Shown here: positions 15,268-24,330 of the stretch, piece by piece
Position numbering within the stretch: the first letter of the stretch is position 1
Layout: each line of letters begins with the position of its first letter
NCBI RefSeq assembly: GCF_000429705.1
Contig: NZ_KE386941.1
Location: 2,220,781-2,284,780 of the forward strand
From: Alteribacter aurantiacus DSM 18675
GTDB lineage: Bacteria > Bacillota > Bacilli > Bacillales > Salisediminibacteriaceae
Direction of reading: 5' to 3'
Length of the DNA stretch: 64,000 nucleotides
Program-made: the position numbers and the translations under genes
The notes under the pieces: model-generated
Database searches by the model: none
Told to the model about the DNA's origin: nothing
The model's input: the letters and a program-made list of their open reading frames with translations, nothing else

Positions 15268-16602
15268 TTACCCGCCAATCACGAGCATCCACAAGTATAG
15301 TCCGACCAATGTGATAAACAATGTTGGTACGGTAAGAATCACACCTACTTTGAAATAGTATCCCCAAGAGATTTTCACACCTTTTAATGACAAAACATGA
15401 AGCCACAACAGGGTAGCAAGTGACCCGATCGGCGTAATCTTTGGTCCTAAATCAGAACCGATAATATTTGCATATATCAATGCATCCCTCATTGGTCCTG
15501 TCACATTCGCATCTTGGATGGCGAGAGCGTTAATCATAACCGTTGGCATATTATTCATCACAGAAGACAAAATGGCTGCAATAAAGCCCATGGAGATGGT
15601 AGCCACGAACATTCCGTTATCTGTAGCACCTTCAAGAACACCAGCCAATACTTCTGTAAGACCTACATTTCGAAGACCGTAAACAACCACATACATGCCA
15701 ATGGAGAAGACAACAATGGCCCACGGTGCGCCTTTCATCACCGTTCCCGTGTTCACAGCAGGGCTTCGACGCGCCATAATTAAGAAAAAGATTGCAATGA
15801 TTCCTGCCACAAAGGAAACAGGAAACGTCATTTCCTCACCGGAAAACGGGCCACTGATATAAATAAATTCACTCACAAAGTACCCAACTAAAAGAAGGCC
15901 TAAGACAAACCATGAAAGTCGAAACATCTTTGGGTCTTTGATCGCTTCTTTTGGTTCCTTTAGCATCGACATCTCATAGTGCTTTGGGATGCTCTTTCTA
16001 AAATATAAGTACAACACCAAAATACTTGCGCCAAGAGCAAAGAAGTTCGGCACAACCATGTACATGGCGTATTCAACGAATCCGATCCCAAAAAAGTCTG
16101 CCGATACAATATTAACCAAGTTACTTACGATCAACGGTAAGGAGGTGGTATCAGCGATAAATCCACTCGCCATAATAAATGGTAATATCATTGCTTCTTT
16201 AAACTTCAGTGCTCGAACCATCGCCAAAACAATTGGAGTCAGAATGAGAGCCGCTCCGTCGTTCGCAAAAAAGGCAGCAACCACCGCCCCTAATAAGGAC
16301 ACGTAAACGAACATTTTGACTCCGTTACCGTCAGCCACTCTTGCCATATGCAAGGCGGACCATTCAAAAAAGCCAATTTCATCAAGAATAAGAGAGATGA
16401 TGATAATGGCGATAAATGTAAGTGTCGCATTCCAAACAATCCCGGTTACTTCAACAACATCTGTCAGGCTGACAACTCCTGCAATGAGAGCTAGTACTGC
16501 ACCAATGGACGCAGACCATCCTATTGACAACCCCTTTGGTTGCCAAATAACGAGGGTCAATGTAAGAATAAAGATTAGACTTGCTATCATAACTTCAGAC
16601 AT
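15268..16602 (-). CDS. arsB: Arsenite efflux transporter ArsB
   Basis: A 444-residue pump with about 12 helices, close to E. coli ArsB over its length. Shared blocks include LVIWQPKGLSIGWSA near the start, GIVWNATLTFIAIIIISL, DEIGFFEWSALH, VAAFFANDGAALILTPI and near the end GSDLGPKITPIGSLATLLW. Known: ArsB exports arsenite or antimonite using the proton gradient, with or without an ArsA ATPase. Start follows AGGAGG. No arsR, arsC or arsA lies nearby, which is unusual because ars genes are normally clustered with the sensor. The weaker alternative is a general anion or Na+/H+ antiporter of the same superfamily. Confidence 0.85.
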   Translation of the reverse strand: MSEVMIASLIFILTLTLVIWQPKGLSIGWSASIGAVLALIAGVVSLTDVVEVTGIVWNATLTFIAIIIISLILDEIGFFEWSALHMARVADGNGVKMFVYVSLLGAVVAAFFANDGAALILTPIVLAMVRALKFKEAMILPFIMASGFIADTTSLPLIVSNLVNIVSADFFGIGFVEYAMYMVVPNFFALGASILVLYLYFRKSIPKHYEMSMLKEPKEAIKDPKMFRLSWFVLGLLLVGYFVSEFIYISGPFSGEEMTFPVSFVAGIIAIFFLIMARRSPAVNTGTVMKGAPWAIVVFSIGMYVVVYGLRNVGLTEVLAGVLEGATDNGMFVATISMGFIAAILSSVMNNMPTVMINALAIQDANVTGPMRDALIYANIIGSDLGPKITPIGSLATLLWLHVLSLKGVKISWGYYFKVGVILTVPTLFITLVGLYLWMLVIGG

Positions 16603-16857
16603 GAACGTTCCTCCTAATATATAAGTGTTTGCCTATATAATAAAATAACAATATGTAACCTGTCCACGCAACCATTATTTTTTAGCTTTCTTTAAAAGAA
16701 GGTCATTATAATCCTTATTAAGGCGAAGTTACCCCTACTATCAGATTTTTTGAGACATTCTCTCCGCCTGGTGAAAGCTACACACTCTTAGCTTTTCTCT
16801 CGTTTTTGGATCTCGTGTACCCTTATCTTGCTTTACTTTTAAAAAATCATTAGAAAA

Positions 16858-16893
16858 TGCCTGAGCAATCTTCAGTCGCTCAGGCACCTTTTA
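16858..16893 (-). terminator. Terminator of the DUF2642 gene
   Basis: The stem TGCCTGAGC / GCTCAGGCA with an 11-base loop ends in TTTT on the minus strand. The adjoining gap 16603-16857 upstream of arsB shows no gene. Confidence 0.75.
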
Positions 16894-17193
16894 TTAATCT
16901 TGGTTTTGAACTAAGATCCAAACAATCTCTTGGATACGGATAAAGAATGTGCCGCCTTCCTGTTCAACGACCACGTGATCAGGTTTTGCATCAATTAGTT
17001 TTCCTCTTACACTGCCTTGAGTCGTTTGAAAAACGAGCTTACTGCCAATAACAGACTGGGCTGTTTCAAAAACGAACGGGTCGTAGTTGACTACGTATTC
17101 AACTTCTCCTTCTTCTTGACGAACCTCTTCATGATCGTACCCTTGCCCATGGTGGTCGTAATATCCTTGATAGCCTTGATGTCGGTCATACAT
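16894..17193 (-). CDS. DUF2642 family protein (YuzF-like)
   Basis: A 99-residue protein. The N-terminal third is rich in His, Tyr, Gly and Asp (MYDRHQGYQGYYDHHGQGYD) and the C-terminal two thirds form a small Sm/SH3-like beta domain of the DUF2642 kind (SVIGSKLVFQTTQGSVRGKLIDAK...VVVEQEGGTFFIRIQEIVWI). Relatives in Bacillus are often spore-associated (YuzF, CotP-region or exosporium proteins); a role here is not shown. AAAGGAGGG precedes the start. Confidence 0.75.
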   Translation of the reverse strand: MYDRHQGYQGYYDHHGQGYDHEEVRQEEGEVEYVVNYDPFVFETAQSVIGSKLVFQTTQGSVRGKLIDAKPDHVVVEQEGGTFFIRIQEIVWILVQNQD

Positions 17194-17269
17194 CCAAGCG
17201 TCCCTCCTTTATTTTTCCCACTCACAGTGTATGCCCATGGGCAGAAAGGGTGCTTTTACACCAAAAGAA

Positions 17270-17297
17270 AAGAGCATCTCTAAAATGAGATACTCTT
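17270..17297 (-). terminator. Terminator of the chemotaxis receptor gene
   Basis: AAGAGCATCTC pairs with GAGATACTCTT (one mismatch) and is followed on the minus strand by TTTTCTTTT. Confidence 0.75.
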
Positions 17298-17302
17298 CAT
17301 TC

Positions 17303-19120
17303 CTAACTGACTTTTTTATCCTCAGCATAAGTCTCAGCTTTCGATTCTTCTTCTGCCATTGCATCAAACTGAATTTCATCGCTGTCAACTTCTTGTTCAG
17401 AAGGAGAACTTTCTTGAGCTGACTTCAAATCTAACGTTCCGTTTGTAAACGATTGAAGAAGTTGTTGCATGTCTCCAGCCAATGTAGATAATTGTTCAGA
17501 TGAGGCTGTTATTTCTTCCATCGTTGCGGTTTGTTCTTCTGCAGCAGATGCCACATTTTGAGAGTATCCTGCTGATTCTTTTGAGATACTAGCCGATTCT
17601 TTGGCAGCCACCAATAGCTCTTCCGTTCCTTCGGATACTCTTTCAACGGCAATATTCATCGAGTGCATTTTGGCAGATACGTCTTCAATCGCCCGGTCCA
17701 ATTCTGCAAATGCTTCTCCTGCTTCTTTCACTGAAGATTGACCACCCGATACGGCTTCAAATCCCTCTGTCATTGACATAGCAGAGGCTTCAATATCCGT
17801 TTGAATATCTGTTATGAGTGTATGGATTTCGCTCGATGATTGAGTTGTTTGCTCGGCAAGCTTTCTTACTTCATCGGCAACCACCGCAAATCCCCGACCA
17901 TGTTCTCCTGCTCTCGCTGCTTCAATCGCCGCATTTAAAGCAAGAAGATTCGTCTGTTCGGCAACACCTGAAATGAGATCTACTATAGAGCCGATTTTGG
18001 CCGACTTGGTAGCTAACTGTTGAATCGACACGCTCGTGCGATCCGTAATGTCTTGAATTCGATTCATCGCTTGAATACTATCTTCTATAATGGCTTTTCC
18101 ACTTTCCGCTTTTTTTCTAGAGTCAATTGATGCTTCATTTACTTCTTCTACATTGTCAGTAATTTCTTCAATACTCATGGAAACCTCAGATACGATGTCC
18201 TCGTTTTTCTCACTAAACTCAGATTGAGATTCTGCACCTGCGGCTACTTCTTGTATGGATTCCGTAATTTGCTCTGTTGCTTTACTTGTTTCTTGGGCAC
18301 TGGCCGATAATTGTTCCGATGAAGCTGCAACGTGATCACTCATCGTCCCCACTTCACCGATAAAACCTTTAAGGTTGTTTGTCATCGTATTGATAGCAAC
18401 ACTTAATTGACCAACCTCGTCTTTTGATTTCACTTCCAGAGGTTCTATGTTGACGTTACCTTTGGAAATGTTTTCAGCTTGAACCACTACTCGTTTTAAA
18501 GTGCGTGTAATTGTTTGACTTGTGATTGTAAATAAAATAAATCCAATGATTAATGCAGCACCTGAAGATATGGCAAACACGAGTCTCGTATGACTGATTG
18601 AATCATAGACCACCTCTGAAGCTTCCGTGGCATCAGACATGATTACTTCTGAAAAAGCAAGTAGATCTTGAACGATCTCTTCCCTAAGTTCAGTAATGGC
18701 CCGAGCATCACGATTGGATCCACCAGATGTGGCTGTCGAAATTCGGTCTGCAACTTCTTCAAATTCAGCGTACCGTGATAAAAAGTGCTGAAACGTCGCT
18801 TCATGCTCCGGGTTTGTAAATGATCCGTCCAATGTCTCCACATGGGAGCGTAGCACATCCGTTTGGCGTTGATAATACTCTTCGTTCAACCGTCCTGTTC
18901 GGATGCTATCCGATAATGCAATATATTGCGACCTTACGACAGAACCTAAGTTTGTAATCAAAACGGATTGCATATTGGCTTCTTCCGAGTATTCCGTTTG
19001 AGTTTCGATATTAAAAAGAAGCGAGAAGCTGTATGCAAACACACCTATAAACAAGCACATAATCAATGTAAACACACTTAATATCTTGTGCTTGATTTTC
19101 AAATTACCCCATAAACCCAT
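17303..19120 (-). CDS. Methyl-accepting chemotaxis protein
   Basis: Membrane chemoreceptor of 605 residues. Helix 1 covers about residues 13-33, an extracellular four-helix-bundle type sensor about 34-180, helix 2 about 181-203 (LVFAISSGAALIIGFILFTI), HAMP about 205-260, and then a long coiled-coil signalling domain. The hairpin tip that contacts CheA/CheW is present as VAEQTNLLALNAAIEAARAG-type sequence followed by GRGFAVVADEVRKLAE. The C-terminal tail is very acidic and contains no CheR pentapeptide. It signals through CheA to the flagellar motor; the ligand is unknown. It is a single gene with its own terminator, and no other chemotaxis genes lie in the window. Confidence 0.93.
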   Translation of the reverse strand: MGLWGNLKIKHKILSVFTLIMCLFIGVFAYSFSLLFNIETQTEYSEEANMQSVLITNLGSVVRSQYIALSDSIRTGRLNEEYYQRQTDVLRSHVETLDGSFTNPEHEATFQHFLSRYAEFEEVADRISTATSGGSNRDARAITELREEIVQDLLAFSEVIMSDATEASEVVYDSISHTRLVFAISSGAALIIGFILFTITSQTITRTLKRVVVQAENISKGNVNIEPLEVKSKDEVGQLSVAINTMTNNLKGFIGEVGTMSDHVAASSEQLSASAQETSKATEQITESIQEVAAGAESQSEFSEKNEDIVSEVSMSIEEITDNVEEVNEASIDSRKKAESGKAIIEDSIQAMNRIQDITDRTSVSIQQLATKSAKIGSIVDLISGVAEQTNLLALNAAIEAARAGEHGRGFAVVADEVRKLAEQTTQSSSEIHTLITDIQTDIEASAMSMTEGFEAVSGGQSSVKEAGEAFAELDRAIEDVSAKMHSMNIAVERVSEGTEELLVAAKESASISKESAGYSQNVASAAEEQTATMEEITASSEQLSTLAGDMQQLLQSFTNGTLDLKSAQESSPSEQEVDSDEIQFDAMAEEESKAETYAEDKKVS

Positions 19121-19574
19121 CCTCTTACCCCCATCTTGTCCCTTTAAAGTTATGACAATATTCGACTTTCATCATACCAAAGAGGGGTGTCTACAGGCAT
19201 ACTTTTTTTCCATAATTCTGAACTTCGTATATTTACCTAGACAAACTCAAGAAAAGCCCTATTTCTTGAGATTTTTTAAGGAGATTAAAGAAGGTCCTGA
19301 AAAAGGTGGGATTTTCGTTTTCATTTATCTCACTAGATTGAAGTCATCATCTATATCAGATAATAGTCGCTCGTAATTTCAATACATGCTATGATACTTG
19401 TATTGTAAAATCAAAAGCCTGCTCAGATTTTGATGAATGGTTCAAATCATATGGTTTTGATGAATCGTCAATGATTACCCCCATCGTTATACGTTTAAAG
19501 GAATTGTATTTTCCTAAGGAACGGATTCACTTATAATAAATACATAACATACGCTACCGTCTCGAGGTGACACG
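19121..19574. other. 454-bp divergent intergenic region
   Basis: The region lies between the divergent chemoreceptor and the 249-residue gene. It is AT-rich. A TATAAT at about 19532 is the likely -10 for the right-hand gene. A short direct repeat, TTGATGAAT, occurs twice about 28 bp apart near 19430-19465. No open frame with a ribosome site, no RNA gene and no clear sigma-D promoter were seen. Confidence 0.5.
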
Positions 19575-20324
19575 ATGTCCACAAAAAAGAAAGTATACTT
19601 TTTAATCGGTTCATGCCTTCTTCTTACACTTACCATTTTGTTATCCTACTTTTATTCTCAAGATGACTTTAACCAGCCTATGCCTGCTGACTTAACAGAT
19701 CCAACCACTGATGAAATGGAACAAGAGGATGACTTGACAACTAGCACAGAAGAAGAGGAACAACAAGATGAAAATTCCGATCTTCCGCAAGAAAACCTTG
19801 TGGAGGCATCCAGCGAGGAAATGGTGGATGCCGTTACTGATTCTATTAATGAAACTGGTATTATGACTGCCGGAGCTACATCTACCACTGAGTCCAGTTA
19901 TTATTATCATTTTTGGCTTAAACAAGAAGTGCAACACTACTTGAATGACTCTGGGTTATCCCGCTCTGAACGCCAAGAGGATGCGAGCTACCAGGCAAAG
20001 GAGCTAATGGCTTGGAAAGAACTGGCCGAGAGCGACTTTGACTGGTCATATAATGAAGACCGTTTCATGTCTCATACCAACCGTAAAGAGCTTGTACGAG
20101 AAGACACAAAAATTAATCGTCTGATTCTCCAAAAACTAAGGGACGAGAATGACGATCTCTTTGTTCGCCATGCAGAATCGAATTATCTACGCTCCTTTAT
20201 CTGGCATGAGATTAAGGATCAATTAAAAAATGATGATCCCCAAGAGGACGGAGAAGATGACAATGCTTACGAACACCGTTTATACCGTCAGTTTGCATCG
20301 AAAATCATGGACAAACTGGAGTAA
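19575..20324 (+). CDS. Hypothetical membrane-anchored acidic protein, 249 residues
   Basis: Not recognised. One N-terminal membrane helix (VYFLIGSCLLLTLTILLSYFY) is followed by a disordered acidic linker of about 60 residues dominated by Asp, Glu, Ser and Thr, and then a folded, helical domain (about 105-249) rich in aromatic and charged residues, for example YYYHFWLKQEVQHYL and RSFIWHEIKDQLK. The N-in orientation puts the domain outside the cell. The acidic linker is like those of the lipoproteins elsewhere in this window and suits a salt-adapted surface protein. The start follows GAGGTGA. Confidence 0.7.
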   Translation: MSTKKKVYFLIGSCLLLTLTILLSYFYSQDDFNQPMPADLTDPTTDEMEQEDDLTTSTEEEEQQDENSDLPQENLVEASSEEMVDAVTDSINETGIMTAGATSTTESSYYYHFWLKQEVQHYLNDSGLSRSERQEDASYQAKELMAWKELAESDFDWSYNEDRFMSHTNRKELVREDTKINRLILQKLRDENDDLFVRHAESNYLRSFIWHEIKDQLKNDDPQEDGEDDNAYEHRLYRQFASKIMDKLE

Positions 20325-20362
20325 AAGGTTTGTCTTGAACGCTAGTAACTAAACTAACGCAT

Positions 20363-20404
20363 TATGGTTGCAATCGCCTTCTCGGTGGTTGCAACCATTT
20401 TTCT
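20363..20404 (+). terminator. Terminator of the 249-residue protein gene
   Basis: ATGGTTGCAA pairs with TTGCAACCAT around a loop, followed by TTTTTCTTT. Confidence 0.8.
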
Positions 20405-20462
20405 TTCTACTCAAAAGGTGATGGGGGATTGGGGATGGTGAATCACCTCTCTCCTCATTTAC

Positions 20463-20600
20463 GCCATCCTGTATTATGGGTTTATCGTCCTCTAATTTTG
20501 GTTTTTCGTCCTCTACTTCGATTTTATCCTCCTCTATTTGCCATTTATCGTCCTCTACTTCGATTTTATCGAGCCTTATTCAGACTTTATCGACCAAACG
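20463..20600. repeat. Intergenic 21-bp tandem array (family 2, copy b; plus-strand sense)
   Basis: The unit is about TTTATCGTCCTCTACTTCGAT. The C of TATC (or TTTC) falls at 20486, 20507, 20528, 20549, 20570 and 20591, five exact 21-bp steps. The family is that of 3610-3784, where it runs on the other strand. It lies between the terminators of two convergent genes and produces a spurious YRPLLRF-type reading frame. Confidence 0.9.
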
Positions 20601-20678
20601 ACACAAAACGACATTCCGCTTCAACAAACCACTTTCCCAACTCTGAGCATTATGGTTCGAAGATAACCGCCTTTACCT

Positions 20679-20727
20679 AAAAAAAGAGAGGCACCCGCCA
20701 ATGCAAATGGCATTGAAGTACCTCTCT
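20679..20727 (-). terminator. Terminator of the GNAT gene
   Basis: GAGAGGTAC pairs with GTGCCTCTC (plus an inner AATGC/GCATT stem), followed on the minus strand by seven T. Confidence 0.85.
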
Positions 20728-20766
20728 CACTTATTATTGGTTTATTGAACCTTCTGTTTTATTGCA

Positions 20767-21327
20767 TTATAGATAAGAAAGACTCTTCCTAACCTCATGC
20801 CACTCTTCACGTAAGACTCCCATTCGGATGGAATCATAATACCGACCTTTATAGAGCCTCACCTTCCGAAGTCTTCCTTCTAGCTTCATTCCTATTTTCT
20901 CTCCGACCTTAACCATACGAGGATTTCCGGACCATGTTGTAAACCCGACTCTTACTAACCTCATATGATTAAACAAGTGTTCAATCCAAAGGGCTAAAGC
21001 CTCTGTTCCTAGACCACTATCCCAGTATTTCGGATTATAGATCGCGATCCCTATCTCCAACCAGTTTGAATCTTTGTGTTCCCAATAGTACATAACTGTA
21101 CCGATGATTTCTCCGCCTGAATCGATGATCAGACGGTTATCCTCAGTACCAATAGTATGAAGTTGTTGTCGTGCAAATGTCGGGTAGTCTGGCCGCTCAA
21201 ATGGGAAGTATGGAGCATCCCCTTTTTTCCACTCGGGATCTTTGTTTCCATACATCATTTCCCATAAGGGGAGGATGTCCGTCGCTTGAACCGATCGCAA
21301 CGTTACGTGTTCCCCTTCAATCTTCAT
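20767..21327 (-). CDS. GNAT family N-acetyltransferase (RimJ/RimL-like)
   Basis: The 186-residue product starts at ATG 21327, seven bases after AAGGAGCG; the open frame extends upstream to 21471 but without a start signal and through a hairpin. The RimJ/RimL-type layout is visible: GEHVTLRSVQATDILPLWEMM at the N terminus, GEIIGTVMYYWE in the central strand, and the acetyl-CoA-binding region IAIYNPKYWDSGLGTEALALW followed by the strand-helix VGFTTWSGNPRMVKVGEKIGM. Likely acetylates a protein N terminus or a small amine; the target is unknown. Confidence 0.82.
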   Translation of the reverse strand: MKIEGEHVTLRSVQATDILPLWEMMYGNKDPEWKKGDAPYFPFERPDYPTFARQQLHTIGTEDNRLIIDSGGEIIGTVMYYWEHKDSNWLEIGIAIYNPKYWDSGLGTEALALWIEHLFNHMRLVRVGFTTWSGNPRMVKVGEKIGMKLEGRLRKVRLYKGRYYDSIRMGVLREEWHEVRKSLSYL

Positions 21328-21409
21328 ACAAATACGCTCCTTAAGGGAAGCTTCCTGTCTATCTCCCCAATTGATGTCGCTTCCACTCCCAACCCTAAAA
21401 ACGAATGTC

Positions 21410-21466
21410 CTTAACAAAAGAAGCTCTCTTAAAAGGGGTTTATTCCTTTTAAGACAGCTTCTTATA
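21410..21466 (-). terminator. Terminator of metY
   Basis: AGAAGCTGTCTTAAAAGG pairs with CCTTTTAAGAGAGCTTCT (one mismatch), followed by TTTTGTT on the minus strand, about 115 bases after the metY stop. Confidence 0.8.
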
Positions 21467-21581
21467 TACAAAGTACCACTTTATTTTCAGAAGAATCTTA
21501 TGAGTACACAAGACCTGGTTGTCGACTCATTACCCACATTCCCTTCAACCTTCATACTAAAACATGAATCAGGAATTAAAC

Positions 21582-22904
21582 TCATGAATCTCCGATGCTT
21601 TGAGCTGATTTTCGGCCCTCCGTTGCTTTCTCAAGAGCCTGATTGAGATCGGCTAAGAGGTCGTCTACGTGCTCAATCCCTACTGATAACCTTATTAGAT
21701 CAGGAGTTACTCCCGTTGAACCGATTTCTTCGTCTGAGAGCTGTTGATGTGTGGTTGATGCAGGGTGAATAATTAAACTTTTTGCATCTCCAACATTGGC
21801 TAAGTGTGACCACAATTTTACGTGGTCAATCAGTTTTCTTCCTTCTGTACGCCCTCCTTTAATTCCAAAATTCACAACGGCTCCGAAACGGTTATTTAAC
21901 AATGCGGACGCATGTTCATGAGAAGGATGTTCTTTAAGTCCAGGATAGGAAACCCAATCTACTGCAGGATGGTCTTGCAATTTTTTCGCCAGAGTTAACG
22001 CATTTTCACAGTGCCTTTCGATTCGTAACGGCAATGTTTCAAGACCTAGTAAAAGAAGAAAGGCGTTAAAGGGGCTTAGGCAAGGTCCAAGATCTCTTAG
22101 CAGCTGGACTCTGAACTTTACAATAAAAGCTGCCGGTCCAATATCCTTTGCATAAGTGAGACCGTTGTAACTCTCATCTGGCACATTGAAGGATGGGAAT
22201 TTGTCCGACTGCCAATCGAATTTCCCACCGTCTACGACTACTCCGCCAATCGATGTACCGTGTCCGCCAATCCATTTCGTAGCGGAGTGGATGACGATAT
22301 CAGCCCCATGAGAAATCGGTTTAACCACGTAAGGCGTGGCAAATGTGTTGTCAATAATGAGAGGGATTCCGGCCTCATGAGCAACATTAGCTACGCCATT
22401 GATATCAAGAACATGAAGACTCGGATTTCCGATTGTTTCTGCAAAAACGGCTTTCGTATTTTCATTGATTGCTGATTTGATGTTTTCTGGATCTGATACG
22501 TCTACAAATCTGACCGTAATTCCATACCGAGGAAGGGTTGTAGAGAAAAGGTTATAAGTTCCTCCGTACAAGTTACTAGCTGCAACAATTTCATCCCCTG
22601 CCCCTGCAATGTTCAATATAGAAAGAGTAATTGCCGACATCCCGGAAGCTGTTGCCACTGCACCAACCCCTTCTTCCAGAGCTGCAAGACGTTTTTCCAA
22701 TACATCGACAGTGGGGTTTGTAATCCGGCTATAAATATTCCCTTCCTCTTGTAAAGCAAAGAGTTGCTCAGCGTGATCGGCATTATCAAATACATAAGAA
22801 GTCGTCTGATAAATAGGGACGGCTCTTGCTCCAGTTGTTGGATCAGGAGACTGTCCACCATGTAGTGCAATCGTTTCAGGCTTAAAGGTTTCAGCGTTAC
22901 TCAT
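21582..22904 (-). CDS. metY: O-acetylhomoserine sulfhydrylase/aminocarboxypropyltransferase
   Basis: PLP enzyme of 440 residues that makes homocysteine directly from O-acetylhomoserine and sulfide. Seen are the long-form features of MetY: AVPIYQTTSYVFDNADHAEQLFAL at the N terminus, the PLP-lysine segment SATKWIGGHGTSIGG and a length near 430, longer than the about 390 residues of cystathionine enzymes. It lies 48 bp behind metX with its own AAGGAGG site, in a two-gene operon controlled by two SAM riboswitches. It closes the direct sulfhydrylation route to methionine that metK at 4-5 kb then draws upon. Confidence 0.93.
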   Translation of the reverse strand: MSNAETFKPETIALHGGQSPDPTTGARAVPIYQTTSYVFDNADHAEQLFALQEEGNIYSRITNPTVDVLEKRLAALEEGVGAVATASGMSAITLSILNIAGAGDEIVAASNLYGGTYNLFSTTLPRYGITVRFVDVSDPENIKSAINENTKAVFAETIGNPSLHVLDINGVANVAHEAGIPLIIDNTFATPYVVKPISHGADIVIHSATKWIGGHGTSIGGVVVDGGKFDWQSDKFPSFNVPDESYNGLTYAKDIGPAAFIVKFRVQLLRDLGPCLSPFNAFLLLLGLETLPLRIERHCENALTLAKKLQDHPAVDWVSYPGLKEHPSHEHASALLNNRFGAVVNFGIKGGRTEGRKLIDHVKLWSHLANVGDAKSLIIHPASTTHQQLSDEEIGSTGVTPDLIRLSVGIEHVDDLLADLNQALEKATEGRKSAQSIGDS

Positions 22905-22952
22905 TTGTTATTCCTCCTTGGTTTTCATGTATTAGAAAAATCAGGTCATTGA

Positions 22953-24092
22953 TTAGATCAGCACACGTGTTTCATGACGGACCCGAGTGTCTTTTTCACC
23001 TCTTTTCAGGGCTTCGTAAATGATACTTCCCCACTTTCCATACTCTGTTAAAAAACCGTCATGACCAAATTCCGTATCTACTTCTTCGTATCTCACTTCT
23101 CCTCCCGCTCGCTTCCATACTTCGCTTAATCGGCTAATCTCATTTGGTGGATACAAAAGGTCCCCTTTAAATGCCACAAGCGTTACTGACTTTTGATAAC
23201 GAGAAAGAATGTCTACAAGTTCCATAGGTCGGTTGCGTTCAATATCATGCTGGTCCATCGCCTTTAAGAGATATAAGTAACTATTTGCGTCGAAACGCGT
23301 TGTAAATTTGTCTCCTTGATAACGAAGGTAAGACTCAACTTGATAAGCTACCTCAGTGTGGTTACTGCCCCATCGATCTTTTTCTTCTCTGTGAAAGCGT
23401 TGGTTAAATAAGTGATCGGAACGGTAGGTAATCATACCAGTCATCCGTGCAAGGGAGAGTCCGTTTACAGGCGGATCGGTAAACGCATATTGACCCCCTT
23501 GCCATTTCGGATCGTCTGTTATCGCCTTTCTGGCAATGGTATTAAAAGCAATGCCGTAGTCACTCAGATAAGGGGTAGCTGCAAGAACTATTAATTGTCC
23601 TACGTCTTTTGGATAAATGAGTGACCATTCAAGCGCTTGCATACCTCCAAGGGAGCCACCAACCACTGCTTTTAATTTAGTGATACCAAGTTGATCCAAG
23701 GCAATTCGCTGTGCATAGACCATGTCTCTTACGCTAACGAAAGGGAAACGAGTCCGGTAAAAGTCCCCCGTTTCCGGGTTTTCTGTCACCGGTCCGGTGG
23801 ATCCATTACATCCACCAATGACGTTGAATGTAATGACTTCGTGTTCATTAAGGTCAATAAATCCCCCTTCATCAACTAATCCACGCCACCACCCTGGGTC
23901 TTCTTTTGTTCCCGCAGTATGCTGATTTCCTGTTAATGCATGACAGATAAGGATCGGGTCTCCCCCTTCAATTCCCGCTCTTTCATAGGCAAGCTTTACT
24001 CTCGTCAGTGTAATACCCGATTCGAGAACAAGTTTTGGAATGATGATTTCTCCACATACCGTTCTGGTCGTTCTTGGTTGATCGTCTTGCAT
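22953..24092 (-). CDS. metX: Homoserine O-acetyltransferase
   Basis: Alpha/beta-hydrolase-fold acyltransferase of 379 residues that uses acetyl-CoA to activate homoserine. Visible: ILICHALTGNQHTAG in the oxyanion loop, the nucleophile elbow VGGSLGGMQALEW with the catalytic Ser, the Asp in VAFKGDLLYPP, and the His in DTEFGHDGFL. The conserved FNVIGGCNGSTGP is typical of MetX. The family can use acetyl- or succinyl-CoA; pairing with metY favours acetyl. GAGGAGG precedes the ATG. The first gene after the tandem S-box leaders. Confidence 0.94.
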   Translation of the reverse strand: MQDDQPRTTRTVCGEIIIPKLVLESGITLTRVKLAYERAGIEGGDPILICHALTGNQHTAGTKEDPGWWRGLVDEGGFIDLNEHEVITFNVIGGCNGSTGPVTENPETGDFYRTRFPFVSVRDMVYAQRIALDQLGITKLKAVVGGSLGGMQALEWSLIYPKDVGQLIVLAATPYLSDYGIAFNTIARKAITDDPKWQGGQYAFTDPPVNGLSLARMTGMITYRSDHLFNQRFHREEKDRWGSNHTEVAYQVESYLRYQGDKFTTRFDANSYLYLLKAMDQHDIERNRPMELVDILSRYQKSVTLVAFKGDLLYPPNEISRLSEVWKRAGGEVRYEEVDTEFGHDGFLTEYGKWGSIIYEALKRGEKDTRVRHETRVLI

Positions 24093-24120
24093 GTTGTACC
24101 TCCTCTACAATCGTTGAAAA

Positions 24121-24286
24121 GTAAAAGTCTCTCCGTCAAAGACAGAGAGACTAAGTTGCATCGTCTCTCTTATCTTTCAAGGTATCTTGTCACCTTGTAG
24201 GACTTGGCACCTTTTTTTGACCGAAAGTCAAAACGGTTGCTGGGTTTCATCGGGCCACTCCCTCCACCACTCTTGATAAGAGAATC
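24121..24286 (-). promoter_or_regulatory. SAM-I riboswitch, proximal of a tandem pair before metX
   Basis: On the minus strand: CTTATCAAGAGTGGTGGAGGGA, GGCCCGATGAAACCCAGCAACC, a P3 region ending AAGGTGCCAAGTCCTACAAGG, and GAAAGATAAGAGAG closing P1. The terminator stem AGTCTCTC / GAGAGACT with TTTTACTTTT lies at 24122-24152, about 30 bp before the metX start. Confidence 0.93.
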
Positions 24287-24330
24287 ATTCAGTTGTTGTC
24301 ATTCAGATGCCTTTTAAAGACAAGATAAAA

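Noticed and set aside
15268..16602. NhaD-type Na+/H+ antiporter
   Set aside because: The superfamily is shared, but the blocks IWQPKGLSIGWSA and FFANDGAALILTPI follow ArsB closely.
19121..19300. Sigma-D promoter for the chemoreceptor gene
   Set aside because: No convincing TAAA-N15-GCCGATAT match could be found on the minus strand.
20429..20680. YRPLLRF repeat protein on the plus strand
   Set aside because: Same reason: a 21-bp array between two terminators, no start signal of quality and no conserved domain.
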